A DNA stretch of 48,677 bases from Candidatus Poribacteria bacterium (GTDB taxonomy: Bacteria; Poribacteria; WGA-4E; WGA-3G), in assembly GCA_003635255.1 (NCBI GenBank), contig PYJC01000074.1, forward strand, positions 1-48,677. The letters run 5' to 3'. How positions within the stretch are numbered: position 1 is the first letter of the stretch; each line of letters begins with the position of its first letter. The notes under the pieces were generated by a model that was not told where the DNA came from, did not search any database, and saw only the letters and a list, made by a program, of their open reading frames with translations. The position numbers and the translations under genes are program-made. This document shows positions 16,279-24,699 of the stretch, one piece after another.

Positions 16279-16839
16279 TCAATCCTGAGGTAGCTGTTCT
16301 ATATAATCTCGTAAATCTCTGAATTTCGTTCTATTAATTATTTCTTGGACTTGATGCTCTAAAGATCCCGATTCTACTTCAGTGATTAATGCCGTTAGGA
16401 CATCTCGCGCTTTTCTTTCTAATTCAGCATCAATTGCGCCATTTTGAATGGCTTCTTCAAATTCATCCTCATCTTGAATTTCATAGGTGCCATCAGGGTT
16501 TACCCAGAGATCCAAGAACAGATCTGTTATTTCAAAACAATTAAGTTGCCCGATTTTATCCAGACTCCGCTTGACGGGTTTCAGAATATCGCAGTAATAA
16601 CCGGTCCACTCGTTATCAAGATTATAAACTTTGCCGACATCATACCAAAGTCCTGTAAACACGAACCAGACTGCAGCGAAGTTATCCGCTAAAACTATCT
16701 CCCCGTTTTGAACTATCGGTGAGGAGGGTTTAACCCGTTGAGACGTGACAATCACATCGTCGTCCAGATAAAGCAACTCTTGTTGGAAGTGATTAACTCG
16801 GTCCGGAGGTCTTTTATAGGTAAGTGTTACAATCTCCAA
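16279..16839 (-). CDS. DUF402 domain protein
   Basis: Encodes 186 aa. The pattern WTGYYCDILKPVKR followed by FLDLWVNPDGTYEIQDEDEF is the signature of DUF402 (FAU-1/Ntdp-like fold), whose members include RNA-binding proteins and nucleoside tri/diphosphatases. Acidic residues expected to bind Mg2+ are present (DLFLDLW, DEDEF). A C-terminal helical tail is added. The start is a TTG preceded by GAGGA. The DegT gene follows after 13 bases, so they likely share a transcript. The upstream leader looks like a copied fragment of the neighbouring methyltransferase leader. Confidence 0.75.
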   Translation of the reverse strand: MEIVTLTYKRPPDRVNHFQQELLYLDDDVIVTSQRVKPSSPIVQNGEIVLADNFAAVWFVFTGLWYDVGKVYNLDNEWTGYYCDILKPVKRSLDKIGQLNCFEITDLFLDLWVNPDGTYEIQDEDEFEEAIQNGAIDAELERKARDVLTALITEVESGSLEHQVQEIINRTKFRDLRDYIEQLPQD

Positions 16840-16867
16840 TTTTTTATATTTCCTCTTTTTTTATTTC

Positions 16868-16941
16868 CTTGCGGTTCGTTCAGGCGGGTTGAGGTATGAA
16901 AGTTTTTCTCCGTATATCTGAAGAAACACCCAAGCAAAAAC
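16868..16941 (-). repeat. Duplicated leader and first codons of the homocysteine methyltransferase gene (copy 1)
   Basis: CCTTGCGGTTCG and, 29 bases later, TCTCCGTATATCTGAAGAAA followed by CCCAAGCAA are found here and at 17990-18062 with identical spacing. On the minus strand the copy would read as a degenerate version of the methyltransferase's first residues (ending NEPQG, against TEPQG). It sits upstream of the DUF402 gene and shows that the region was duplicated. Confidence 0.65.
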
Positions 16942-16984
16942 CATTCCATTTCATTCCAAGTTACGCGCTTTTTAATCCAAGAAT

Positions 16985-18025
16985 TTAAGGCTGATGCGAC
17001 GCGATTGCTTCACGGAAGGCTTTAATATGTTTCGGGGTTGTCCCACAACAGCCACCTATTAAATAAGCACCGGTTTCAATGAGTTCAGGAACATGACTTG
17101 CCATCTCTGATGGTGTCTGCGTGTAGACGGTTTTGTGGTTTTCATCAAGTTTTGGCATGCCGGCATTTGGATATGCCATCATCCGTTTCCCGTTGATTCC
17201 TGTTTCAGCAAGTGCTGTACTGAGCTGCTGGATACCATTAATCGCATAAGGCATACCTGTATGTTCATCACGTCTGGACTCAGCACCGCAGTTCACACCG
17301 ATGATACTAACGGCATTTAACAATGAGCCATCTCTCGAAAATTCACCCGACATGAGAATCTCAAGAAGATCAGCAGGCGAATTCCCCCAGTCCGTCCGAT
17401 AGATAATATTGCCTGTCCGTCGTTCTTTTGTCCATTTGTATGTCAAATTCACTGCGATCGGGAGACCTGTCTCACGAGCGACATCTACAGCGATCGCTGC
17501 CTCTTTTGCTGAAAACATCGTCTCGAGGCAGAGGAAATCCACGCCTTCTTCTGCCAAGGTATGAATCACTAATTTATGTGCTTCTTTTGCGTCATCATTT
17601 GGAATGCCAAAAGTGGTATCTCCACTATCGGCTTCTATTGCGCCGGGAGAGGGTCCAACGGAGCCTGCTATATACACTTCTTTTTCAGTTTGTGCAACGG
17701 CTGCTTTTACGTGTTGAACAGCGAGTCGTGTGAGCCGTTGTGCACCCAATGCATCTTGTCCAGCCATTTCCAAGTGAAGTGGAGATGCTACAAAGGTATT
17801 TGTTCCAATCGCCTCAGCACCTGCGTTGATATAGTCCGAATGGATGTCAACAACAGTTGCAGGATGTAATTCATTGGCGAGTGCGCTGTTCGCGAGTTCT
17901 ATACCGCGTGCGAATAATTGCGAACCGAACCCACCATCGTAGAGGATCGGTGCGTCAGATTTTAAACGTTCTCGAAAGTTCTTAATTTTACCTTGCGGTT
18001 CGGTGAGATGTACTAATGGTTTCAC
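16985..18025 (-). CDS. Homocysteine S-methyltransferase family protein
   Basis: About 346 aa. I chose GTG 18025 because GGAGAGAG precedes it; the open frame runs 21 codons further up into repeated leader sequence. The TIM-barrel domain starts at ILYDGGFGSQL. The zinc ligands are Cys in GVNCG and the Cys pair in GGCCGTTP near the C-terminus, all present. Family members transfer a methyl group from S-methylmethionine, betaine or a methyl-corrinoid to homocysteine. The corrinoid activator lies 206 bases upstream, but this protein lacks its own cobalamin domain. Confidence 0.88.
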   Translation of the reverse strand: MKPLVHLTEPQGKIKNFRERLKSDAPILYDGGFGSQLFARGIELANSALANELHPATVVDIHSDYINAGAEAIGTNTFVASPLHLEMAGQDALGAQRLTRLAVQHVKAAVAQTEKEVYIAGSVGPSPGAIEADSGDTTFGIPNDDAKEAHKLVIHTLAEEGVDFLCLETMFSAKEAAIAVDVARETGLPIAVNLTYKWTKERRTGNIIYRTDWGNSPADLLEILMSGEFSRDGSLLNAVSIIGVNCGAESRRDEHTGMPYAINGIQQLSTALAETGINGKRMMAYPNAGMPKLDENHKTVYTQTPSEMASHVPELIETGAYLIGGCCGTTPKHIKAFREAIASHQP

Positions 18026-18030
18026 GTCTC

Positions 18031-18086
18031 TCTCCGTATATCTGAAGAAATGCCCAAGCAATACGCAGAAATACCCAAGCAAAAAC
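18031..18086 (-). repeat. Leader repeat (copies 2 and 3) upstream of the methyltransferase
   Basis: TCTCCGTATATCTGAAGAAA then CCCAAGCAA (18031-18061) is followed by a partial tandem copy, GCAGAAATACCCAAGCAAAAAC (18065-18086, 22 bases). The first unit carries the SD of the methyltransferase gene on the minus strand. Confidence 0.6.
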
Positions 18087-18113
18087 ACTCCTCCAAATGT
18101 AAATCTAAGACAA

Positions 18114-18135
18114 ATTATGCCATTTAGGGCATAAT
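18114..18135 (-). terminator. Possible terminator or attenuator hairpin
   Basis: ATTATGCC (18114-18121) pairs with GGCATAAT (18128-18135) around a 6-base loop. On the minus strand it lies after the corrinoid activator gene and before the methyltransferase. A short T-rich stretch follows but no long U-tract. Confidence 0.45.
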
Positions 18136-18231
18136 TTCATTACGAGCTATGCGCTTAGGATGATCCTGAAAACCTATAATCCTATAGAAATCGAAGAAGC
18201 CTATAAATCATAGTTCAGACTTTTGCCTTCT

Positions 18232-20121
18232 TTACAACGTTACTGGCATTGGTTTGAATTGACACCCTTCCACGAAGATGTCAAAGAAATCGGGAGTGGT
18301 CTCCAATTCAATATGTTCGATGTTGTTGACAAATGCTTCGACACTTGCACGTTTTTTGTCTGAAAGGAGTACCGCCATCGCTCCCGCTACTGCGGCGTTG
18401 CCGATTTTGACGATATTTGTTTCTGGAACAGGTGCGAGAAATCCGATTTCGATCGCATCCTGTAGGTTAACATAATTGGCGAAACCGCCCGCCAGAAAAA
18501 GTTTTGTGATGTTTTCGGGAGCACAACCGAAATGTCGTAGGACGATATACTGTCCACAGTAGTTTGCTGCCTTTGCTTGTGCCAGATTGCTGGCATCCTC
18601 GCGTGAGAAGGTAATGCCGTGTTCAGGCAAAAGGGGTATAACGCGTTGCTTCCTATCTGCAAAAACGCCTTTTGGACTCATCTGATCGTTCCGACGCAAC
18701 TCGGCAAGGAGCGAAATCAACCCAGAACCGCATAGACCTTGTGGCGTTTCTCCATCAATCGTCGTATAATCGAAATGGCTGTCATACCATTTCACAGACT
18801 CAATGGCACCGGGATAGGCGGGCATTCCGTATTCAATGCCGCCCCCTTCAAATGCTGGACCGGCAGGGCACGATGCGGCTACCATCCGCTTCGCATTTCC
18901 GACGATCACCTCTGTGTTTGTTCCGACATCGACTAACATGATGACCTCATCCTGTGCGGCGATGTCGATCGTGACTAAATCGGCTGCGACATCCGCGCCG
19001 ACATGGCTGGCAATCAGCGGCAGGCTGTACACCATCGCTTTCGGATTTGCACGGATCCCTAAGCGGCGCGTTTTTTCTATAAGCGAAGTGGTTGAACGGA
19101 TGCCGTCCCGATATTCATGCTCAATCAGGGATTTATAGGGTTTCTGTCCAATGCTCTGGACATCCTGTTTGAAGAAAATATCGCGCATCGTTGTGTTTCC
19201 TACAACAACAATCTCATAAATTTCTTGTCGGACGAAATTGTGGCGGGTACACATCTCCATGATTTCGCTGTTTAGCGCAGCAATAAGCGATCGGCGCAGC
19301 TCTCCGTGAAATTCACCGTCGTAAGTGATGCGGTTCATGACATCACTGCCACCGAAACGTTGTGGGTTTTCAAAGGAACTGACGGAAACCGTTTTCCCGT
19401 TCTCCAAATCCACCAAATTCGCTACCACTGTAGTTGTCCCGATGTCTATGGCTAACCCATAAAGATGCCCTCGGTAACGGTCAATAGGTTCGTCGTTGTA
19501 ATAGACAACCCCATCGCTATGGGTGACTTTTGGACTCAATTCCAGTCCTTTGTTGTCATCTATAAGGGTGTGCGTTAGAATCCTCGGTGTGCGGCGGAGC
19601 GGTGTGAACTCAATATCTTTATCAACATCCAGAACGACCGCTTGGCAGGCGAGACGGTAATTATCTCGGAGGAAGGCTTCGGCTTCATTAGGGGGTTGGA
19701 GGCTGTCCATCCCACGTTTAATCTCAACGATACATTCGTGGCACTGTCCAGTTCGGAAGCAAGAGGTAGGTACTTGGACGGTTAAATCGTCTGCATAGTC
19801 AAAAACAGTTTTTCCGGGGGTAAGTTGATAGGCTTTTCCATCGCATGTGATTGTGCCTTGTGACTCCACTGCTTGATCGGATGCATCAGTTTCCCATGCA
19901 CTGCGATAATCTAATTTATCGTCTCCAACACACAGGAGTCCTGTCCCTTCATCTATTTTCCGTTGGTTTCGACAACCGAATTTCGCGGTACAGTGATCAA
20001 ATCGGTTTTTGTAGGGACACCGATAGGTGGCTTGTTCATCGGCATGGACGACCAAACCTTCAAAGATTTGTGTAATTTTGTTGAGTCGTTTTTCGTATTC
20101 GGCTTTATCTATCTTTTTCAT
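18232..20121 (-). CDS. Corrinoid-activating ASKHA/DUF4445 ferredoxin-fusion protein (RACE/RamA type)
   Basis: About 629 aa from ATG 20121. An upstream in-frame ATG (20145) lies inside the adjacent IS end and is less likely. Near the N-terminus is a four-Cys stretch (RCPYKNRFDHCTAKFGC). A [2Fe-2S] domain follows with TSCFRTGQCHECIVEI and a distal LACQA Cys. The C-terminal two thirds are the DUF4445 ASKHA ATPase (AIDIGTTTVVANLVD, VVVGNTTMRDIF, MLVDVGTNTEVIV, LFLAGGFANYV). Such proteins use ATP and an Fe-S electron to reduce inactive Co(II) corrinoids. No clear SD remains beside the IS end. Confidence 0.88.
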   Translation of the reverse strand: MKKIDKAEYEKRLNKITQIFEGLVVHADEQATYRCPYKNRFDHCTAKFGCRNQRKIDEGTGLLCVGDDKLDYRSAWETDASDQAVESQGTITCDGKAYQLTPGKTVFDYADDLTVQVPTSCFRTGQCHECIVEIKRGMDSLQPPNEAEAFLRDNYRLACQAVVLDVDKDIEFTPLRRTPRILTHTLIDDNKGLELSPKVTHSDGVVYYNDEPIDRYRGHLYGLAIDIGTTTVVANLVDLENGKTVSVSSFENPQRFGGSDVMNRITYDGEFHGELRRSLIAALNSEIMEMCTRHNFVRQEIYEIVVVGNTTMRDIFFKQDVQSIGQKPYKSLIEHEYRDGIRSTTSLIEKTRRLGIRANPKAMVYSLPLIASHVGADVAADLVTIDIAAQDEVIMLVDVGTNTEVIVGNAKRMVAASCPAGPAFEGGGIEYGMPAYPGAIESVKWYDSHFDYTTIDGETPQGLCGSGLISLLAELRRNDQMSPKGVFADRKQRVIPLLPEHGITFSREDASNLAQAKAANYCGQYIVLRHFGCAPENITKLFLAGGFANYVNLQDAIEIGFLAPVPETNIVKIGNAAVAGAMAVLLSDKKRASVEAFVNNIEHIELETTPDFFDIFVEGCQFKPMPVTL

Positions 20122-21077
20122 CAATCTTCGGGCAGGAGACCCCATGCTTTAGCCCCTTCCCAGTAACGGGTGGGGACCCCAGGGAGGAATGCCCGCTCTT
20201 ATAGTTAAAGTTGAGGCGTGTTAGCACTCTAAAATCGTTTCGTTTCGCGCCTGTTGTCAGTCGTTTACCTGCGAGAGTATAGATGGAAAATAAACCTTTG
20301 GCATTAACACCCGCAAGGCGTGTGAGACCATATTTGACGTGCTTGAGCAAAGTGTTTTTCACGAGTCCGTTTCCTAACACAGTGCCACCATATCTATTTC
20401 GCTGCCTGCCTTTTGCCTCTTGTTCTCTGTGTAGACACCTGCGTTTGATAGGGATAGGGGAAACCATACAGAATATATCGGTATTGTCAGGAATAGAAAC
20501 ACCCCCTACGGTGTGATGTGCCAGACACCAAGAATCTACGCAATGTGCGTTAAAGGTTTCTGATAACTTCTCAGAAGACTTCTTGAGTCCTAACCGATCG
20601 CGTATCTCTTTGGTTTCCCACCCTTGAAGTGTCAGCAACTTCCATCGCTTTTCGACTTCTGTATAGAACCACTGCTTACCGACTTCAAGCGGACTAAACG
20701 ATTGATTCCACTTCTTGGCATGTTCTATTGTCCGTGCCTTAATATCTTCTACACAGACATGCGTTATCGGATAGAGTTTTGATAACCAGTCTAAGATGCG
20801 AAGTTTCCAATCCCACCTCGCACGCGTGCCTGCCGGTATCTTTTCTTTGTTAGCCCCACGGTTCTTTCTGTGCTTGCGATTCGGACACTTCCGGGAGCGT
20901 CTACTCCTCCGCAACTCACGACGCTTATTCGTCCTCCGTCGCATAGTTAAGTCGGATACAAAATATACCATTAGACCAATAGGGCGTGGCTAAACCTTTC
21001 TTAATGAGCATGCCCGCCTTGTTAGGACGCGTAGGCATTAGTTTTTTGCCTGTTTGACTTGTCACGGGAACAAACAT
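20105..21077 (-). pseudogene. IsrB/RRXRR (IscB-like, HNH-less) gene with internal deletion and frameshift
   Basis: The minus strand has two reading pieces. A 50-codon piece (21077-20925, ATG after TAAGGGAG) encodes TSQTGKKLMPTRPNKAGM and NGIFCIRLN, which is the PLMP domain of IscB/IsrB. A second piece in another frame (to 20105) starts at the Arg-rich bridge helix (RRRTNKRRELRRSRRSRK), then RuvC-II (ITHVCVEDIKA), RuvC-III (FNAHCVDSWCLAH) and the YGGTV ... KHVKYGLTRLAG tail. There is no HNH. The region normally holding RuvC-I (DPGS-like, catalytic Asp) is missing between the pieces. The nuclease should be inactive. Confidence 0.8.
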
Positions 21078-21290
21078 CGTTTGTAATCTCCCTTACGGGT
21101 TGTGTATTTCCCCATCCAGATCGCAGTATTCAAGTTGAATCAGACTTGGGGAGCATCCGAAACATTGTGCTGGCTGCCACACCCGAATGCCGCGATATAT
21201 TACTGTAGAAAACCGTTTAACTTGTGGAGTGGACGCTTGGCATGCGCTTCGCACAAGCCCCGTGCTTTAGCTTGGGGTAGTTGACCGGTT
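20134..21290 (-). mobile_element. IS605-type (IsrB) element, degenerate
   Basis: Two related end hairpins bracket the IsrB relic. One is at 20134-20160 (minus strand GGGGCTAAAGCATGGGGTC), the other at 21258-21277 (minus strand CCCCAAGCTAAAGCACGGGG). The element abuts the 5' end of the corrinoid activator gene. No transposase tnpA is seen, so it was probably mobilised in trans. Exact ends are uncertain by some tens of bases. Confidence 0.6.
21078..21290 (-). ncRNA. Likely omega-RNA scaffold region upstream of the IsrB relic
   Basis: IscB/IsrB guide RNAs are encoded upstream of the ORF, with the guide at the 5' end. This 213-base non-coding stretch lies between the left-end hairpin (21258-21277) and the PLMP start, and a consensus promoter reads into it. 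A second small stem GCTT/AAGC is next to the hairpin. The sequences outside the left end (above about 21290) would be the guide. The assignment rests on position, not on an RNA family match. Confidence 0.45.
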
Positions 21291-21374
21291 TGACCTCCCA
21301 CTTATAGGTGTGCTTACTTTAGTGAGCCTGTGTATTGTTCCATCAAGAAATCAGATTAATCATAATTATTCAAA

Positions 21375-21403
21375 ATTATAGCATAAAAACAGATGACATG
21401 CAA
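21375..21403 (-). promoter_or_regulatory. Sigma70 promoter reading into the IsrB element
   Basis: On the minus strand: TTGCAT (21398-21403), a 17-base spacer, TATAAT (21375-21380). It lies outside the left end and would transcribe about 80 bases of flank before the element, as expected for a 5'-guide RNA. The remaining bases of the 21291-21500 spacer are AT-rich with no gene seen. Confidence 0.6.
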
Positions 21404-21504
21404 GATTTTTAATGGGTTCGCTTATGGGCGTAATCGTCTAAAGTTTAATCAATTCTCTCTAATTTTAGGCTTTCGTTTTTACCAGACTTGGGCTTAGAAA
21501 TAAA

Positions 21505-21536
21505 AATAGGGTAAAGGAACTATCCTTCACCCTATT
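21505..21536 (-). terminator. Rho-independent terminator after pnp
   Basis: Arms AATAGGGTAAAGGA and TCCTTCACCCTATT form a 14-bp stem (one mismatch) with a 4-base loop. On the minus strand the stem is followed by TTTTATTTC, a U-rich tail. It lies about 50 bases after the pnp stop. Confidence 0.85.
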
Positions 21537-21587
21537 TGTTGCTTACACTGTTCTTAATTGCTAATGTCAGATACTGTTTCGTGTTCT

Positions 21588-23921
21588 CTATCGAGAACGT
21601 CCTTTCGGAATACGTGGCGAGTTCCGATCCCGGAAATCGCGAGAATTATCGCGTTGTTCATAGCGATTCCCGCGTCGATCACGCGAGTCATTTCCGCGTC
21701 TGTCTCGGTATTCACGATTGTCCCGATTATCCCGATAGTTAGAACGGCCGCCGCCTCCATCGCGAGATTCCCGGGAAGCATTCCAATCGGATGAGTATTC
21801 GCGATCCTCATTTGATTCAATATTCAGTTCTGCAACCGGGACACCGCCAGCAGCAACAAGTGCGAGATCCACACGATCTTGATCATCAATCGTGAGGATG
21901 CGGACAGTGACTTCGTCACCGACTTGCATGACATCCTCTGCGCGTCGGACGTATCCATCTCCCATCTGGGAGATATGAACGAGTCCATCCTTACCGGGCA
22001 AGATCTCTACAAATGCGCCGAAAGATGCGGTTCGTACAACTTTACCGGTGTACTCTTTGCCGATTTCAGGCATAGCAGTGATGGCTCGAATCTTCTCCTC
22101 CGCGCGTTTGACATCTTCTGCGCTGGTAGCAGCAATTTCGACAGTCCCATCATCTTCAATGTTGATGGTTGTGCTTGTTTCCTCTTGGATACCTTGGACA
22201 GTTTTACCGCGGGGTCCGATAAGGTCTTTAATTTTCTGCTGTGCGATTTGGAGTGAATAAATCCGAGGTGCGTAAGGCGAAAGTTCCGCACGTGGTTGTG
22301 CTATAACGGCATTCATCTGTTCAATGACTGACAAGCGCGCCTCTTTTGCCTGATGGATTGCGCGACGCATCAATTCAGGTGTAACGCCATCAATCTTGAT
22401 GTCCATCTGTACAGCAGTAACACCTTCACTCGTCCCCGCCACCTTGAAGTCCATATCACCGAGGAAATCTTCTGTACCGAGCATATCGGTGAGAATAGCT
22501 TCCTGTTCGTCTTCCTTAATGAGCCCGACCCCTATTCCTGCGACGGGTCTTTTAATCGGCACCCCTGCATCTAATAGAGCAAGTGTCGCGCCACAAACAG
22601 TTGCCATAGAAGATGAGGCATTAGATTCCAAGATTTCCGAAACAATGCGGATGGTATAGTGGAACTCTTCTTTATCAGGAATGATCGGTTCAAGTGCCTT
22701 CTCTGCGAGTGCGCCGTGCCCAATCTCCCGGCGTCCGGGGCCCATCATTCGTTTGACTTCACCGGTACTGAATGGCGGAAAGTTATAGTGTAGAAAGAAA
22801 GAACGCCTTGCTTCGCCATCAAGTCCACGTTGGACATCTTCATCGCCGGATGTGCCGAGGGTTGTTACACAGAGTGCCTGTGTTTGCCCTCTGCTAAAGA
22901 GTGCGGAACCGTGGGTATGTGGCAGCAGTGCGACTTCGCCAGAGATGGATCGAATGTCGGTCACACCGCGTCCATCAACACGTTTACCTTCGGTGAGAAT
23001 TGCCTGTCGCATCTCTTCTTTTTCAATTTCACTCAAGATAGAGATAGTATCTTTTGCTGCATTCGGATCGACATCTTCGGGTGTATCCTCAAGAATTTCG
23101 GAGAGCACTTCCGCTTGTACCTGTTCGAGATAATCCTCACGCGACTTCTTGTCTGACATACCGATAGATTCTCGAATGCGCGATGTGGCGAGATTTCGGA
23201 CTCGGTCACTGAGGTTTGATTCAACGCTTTTGGATGTATAGTCTCGTTTCGTATTACTACATCCTGCTGCCAAACCCTCTTGGAGTTTAATGATCTCTTT
23301 TATCTGTGCGTGTGCGGTGATAATTGTGTCAATGACTTCGTCTTCAGGGATTTCCTTTCCACCGCCTTCAACAGACATGACAGCATCCGCTTTTCCACTC
23401 ACGAACAACTCCATATCGGAGGCATGGAGTTCCTCATAAGTTGGATTGATGATCAATTCGTTTTCGACTTTCCCGACAGTAACTGCAGCGACGGGGCCGT
23501 TAAAGGGTATATCGGAAATAGATAACGCAGCAGATGTTCCAATAAGTGCTGGCACATCCGCCGGATGAACACCATCCGATGAAAATACATTACATAAGAT
23601 TTGCACCTCAGCCTTAAAGTCCTTTGGAAAAAGGGGTCGGATGCAGTGGTCTATTAGACGAGCCACCAATTGTTCTGATGTCCCAGGCCGTGGCTCGCGC
23701 CTGCCATAAACTGTTGGTATACGTCCAGTGGCGTAAGCCCTTTCACGATAATCTACTGTTAATGGAAAGAAATCGAGGTCGTGCTCACTATCATCGGCTA
23801 CCACTGTGACCAAGACGACCGTTCCACCATATTGTACCCAGACAGCACCGTCTGCTTGTTTCGCGACTTTTCCGGTTTCAATTGATAACTTCTCGCTCCC
23901 AAGTTGCATTTCAACTTTCAT
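21588..23921 (-). CDS. pnp: Polyribonucleotide nucleotidyltransferase
   Basis: Encodes 777 aa. Two RNase PH domains (SIETGKVAKQADGAVWVQYG near the start; VALLPHTHGSALFSRGQTQ in the second), then a KH domain (IAQQKIKDLIGPRGKTVQGI, about 555-615) and an S1 domain (GKVVRTASFGAFVEILPGKD, about 622-695). It performs phosphorolytic 3'-5' RNA decay in the cytoplasm. The C-terminal 70 residues are a low-complexity R/D/N/G tail, longer than the usual end and probably RNA- or protein-binding. It follows rpsO, the normal order. SD AGGAG lies about 11 bases before the ATG. Confidence 0.97.
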   Translation of the reverse strand: MKVEMQLGSEKLSIETGKVAKQADGAVWVQYGGTVVLVTVVADDSEHDLDFFPLTVDYRERAYATGRIPTVYGRREPRPGTSEQLVARLIDHCIRPLFPKDFKAEVQILCNVFSSDGVHPADVPALIGTSAALSISDIPFNGPVAAVTVGKVENELIINPTYEELHASDMELFVSGKADAVMSVEGGGKEIPEDEVIDTIITAHAQIKEIIKLQEGLAAGCSNTKRDYTSKSVESNLSDRVRNLATSRIRESIGMSDKKSREDYLEQVQAEVLSEILEDTPEDVDPNAAKDTISILSEIEKEEMRQAILTEGKRVDGRGVTDIRSISGEVALLPHTHGSALFSRGQTQALCVTTLGTSGDEDVQRGLDGEARRSFFLHYNFPPFSTGEVKRMMGPGRREIGHGALAEKALEPIIPDKEEFHYTIRIVSEILESNASSSMATVCGATLALLDAGVPIKRPVAGIGVGLIKEDEQEAILTDMLGTEDFLGDMDFKVAGTSEGVTAVQMDIKIDGVTPELMRRAIHQAKEARLSVIEQMNAVIAQPRAELSPYAPRIYSLQIAQQKIKDLIGPRGKTVQGIQEETSTTINIEDDGTVEIAATSAEDVKRAEEKIRAITAMPEIGKEYTGKVVRTASFGAFVEILPGKDGLVHISQMGDGYVRRAEDVMQVGDEVTVRILTIDDQDRVDLALVAAGGVPVAELNIESNEDREYSSDWNASRESRDGGGGRSNYRDNRDNREYRDRRGNDSRDRRGNRYEQRDNSRDFRDRNSPRIPKGRSR

Positions 23922-24178
23922 TCTATATACTACTCCTGTATTTCCAATTTTTTTCTCGTGCCACCAATTATTTTAGAAGACAGTAAAGAAGTCGTTGAAG
24001 AACAGTCCTTATTTAAGAAACATATTGCCAACTTAACGATGCTGACTACAGTTTTTTAAGGATTAGAAATACCTGCTCTGACAAGACTCACTTAGCATTT
24101 ATCAGTTACAAGATCGCCCTTATTCTGTCCCCGCTCGTGCCAATATAGAAAGTCCATAGCACCAGTAAATGGTCTAAT

Positions 24179-24469
24179 TTACTTCAATCCGATGGTGTCA
24201 CGAATTCCGAGTTCATTAATTAAACGGTAATAGCGCGTAACATCTTTCTTGTAAAGATACCGCAATAAGCGGCGCTGTTTGCCAACTAAGCGGAAAAGTC
24301 CATGGCGCGAATGATAATCCTTCCGGTGTGTCCGAAAATGTTCAGTCAACTGTCGAATACGCTCAGTCAAAATTGCCACTTGTGCCTCCGGGGAACCGGT
24401 ATCCTGTTGGTGTATTTGGTACTTTTGGATTAATTCTTTTTTCTCTGCTGCACCAATTGCCAATTGCAT
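24179..24469 (-). CDS. rpsO: 30S ribosomal protein S15
   Basis: Encodes up to 96 aa. The S15 signature is intact: [39 protein letters not shown]15 is a primary 16S rRNA binder in the 30S platform. AAGGAGG is only 3 bases before ATG 24469; a TTG two codons later is better spaced (9 bases), so the true start may be that TTG. A promoter lies about 170 bases upstream and leaves a long leader. The 257-base gap to pnp shows no gene. Confidence 0.97.
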   Translation of the reverse strand: MQLAIGAAEKKELIQKYQIHQQDTGSPEAQVAILTERIRQLTEHFRTHRKDYHSRHGLFRLVGKQRRLLRYLYKKDVTRYYRLINELGIRDTIGLK

Positions 24470-24639
24470 TCACCTCCTTATAAGCAAGCCTTGGGAGTTT
24501 ACGAATTTCGCCGAAAATTATCTCACAAAGACATAAAACCACACTATGAGGCATCAGTGCCTGTCCAGTGCTATAAGAAATAAAAATGCCAAGTTGCGTT
24601 CGGGTAATCACTCCCATTTTTATTTAATTTGATACATAT

Positions 24640-24668
24640 ATAATACCACAGATCCGTTGGAAATTCAA
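24640..24668 (-). promoter_or_regulatory. Promoter for rpsO-pnp
   Basis: On the minus strand TTGAAT (24663-24668), a 17-base spacer and TATTAT (24640-24645). The leader to the rpsO start is about 165 bases and contains the perfect hairpin AGGCA-CTGA-TGCCT. S15 often represses its own mRNA through such a leader; that is inference here. Confidence 0.6.
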
Positions 24669-24699
24669 ATTAAAGTCATATCTTTGAGTAATCTCCTAT

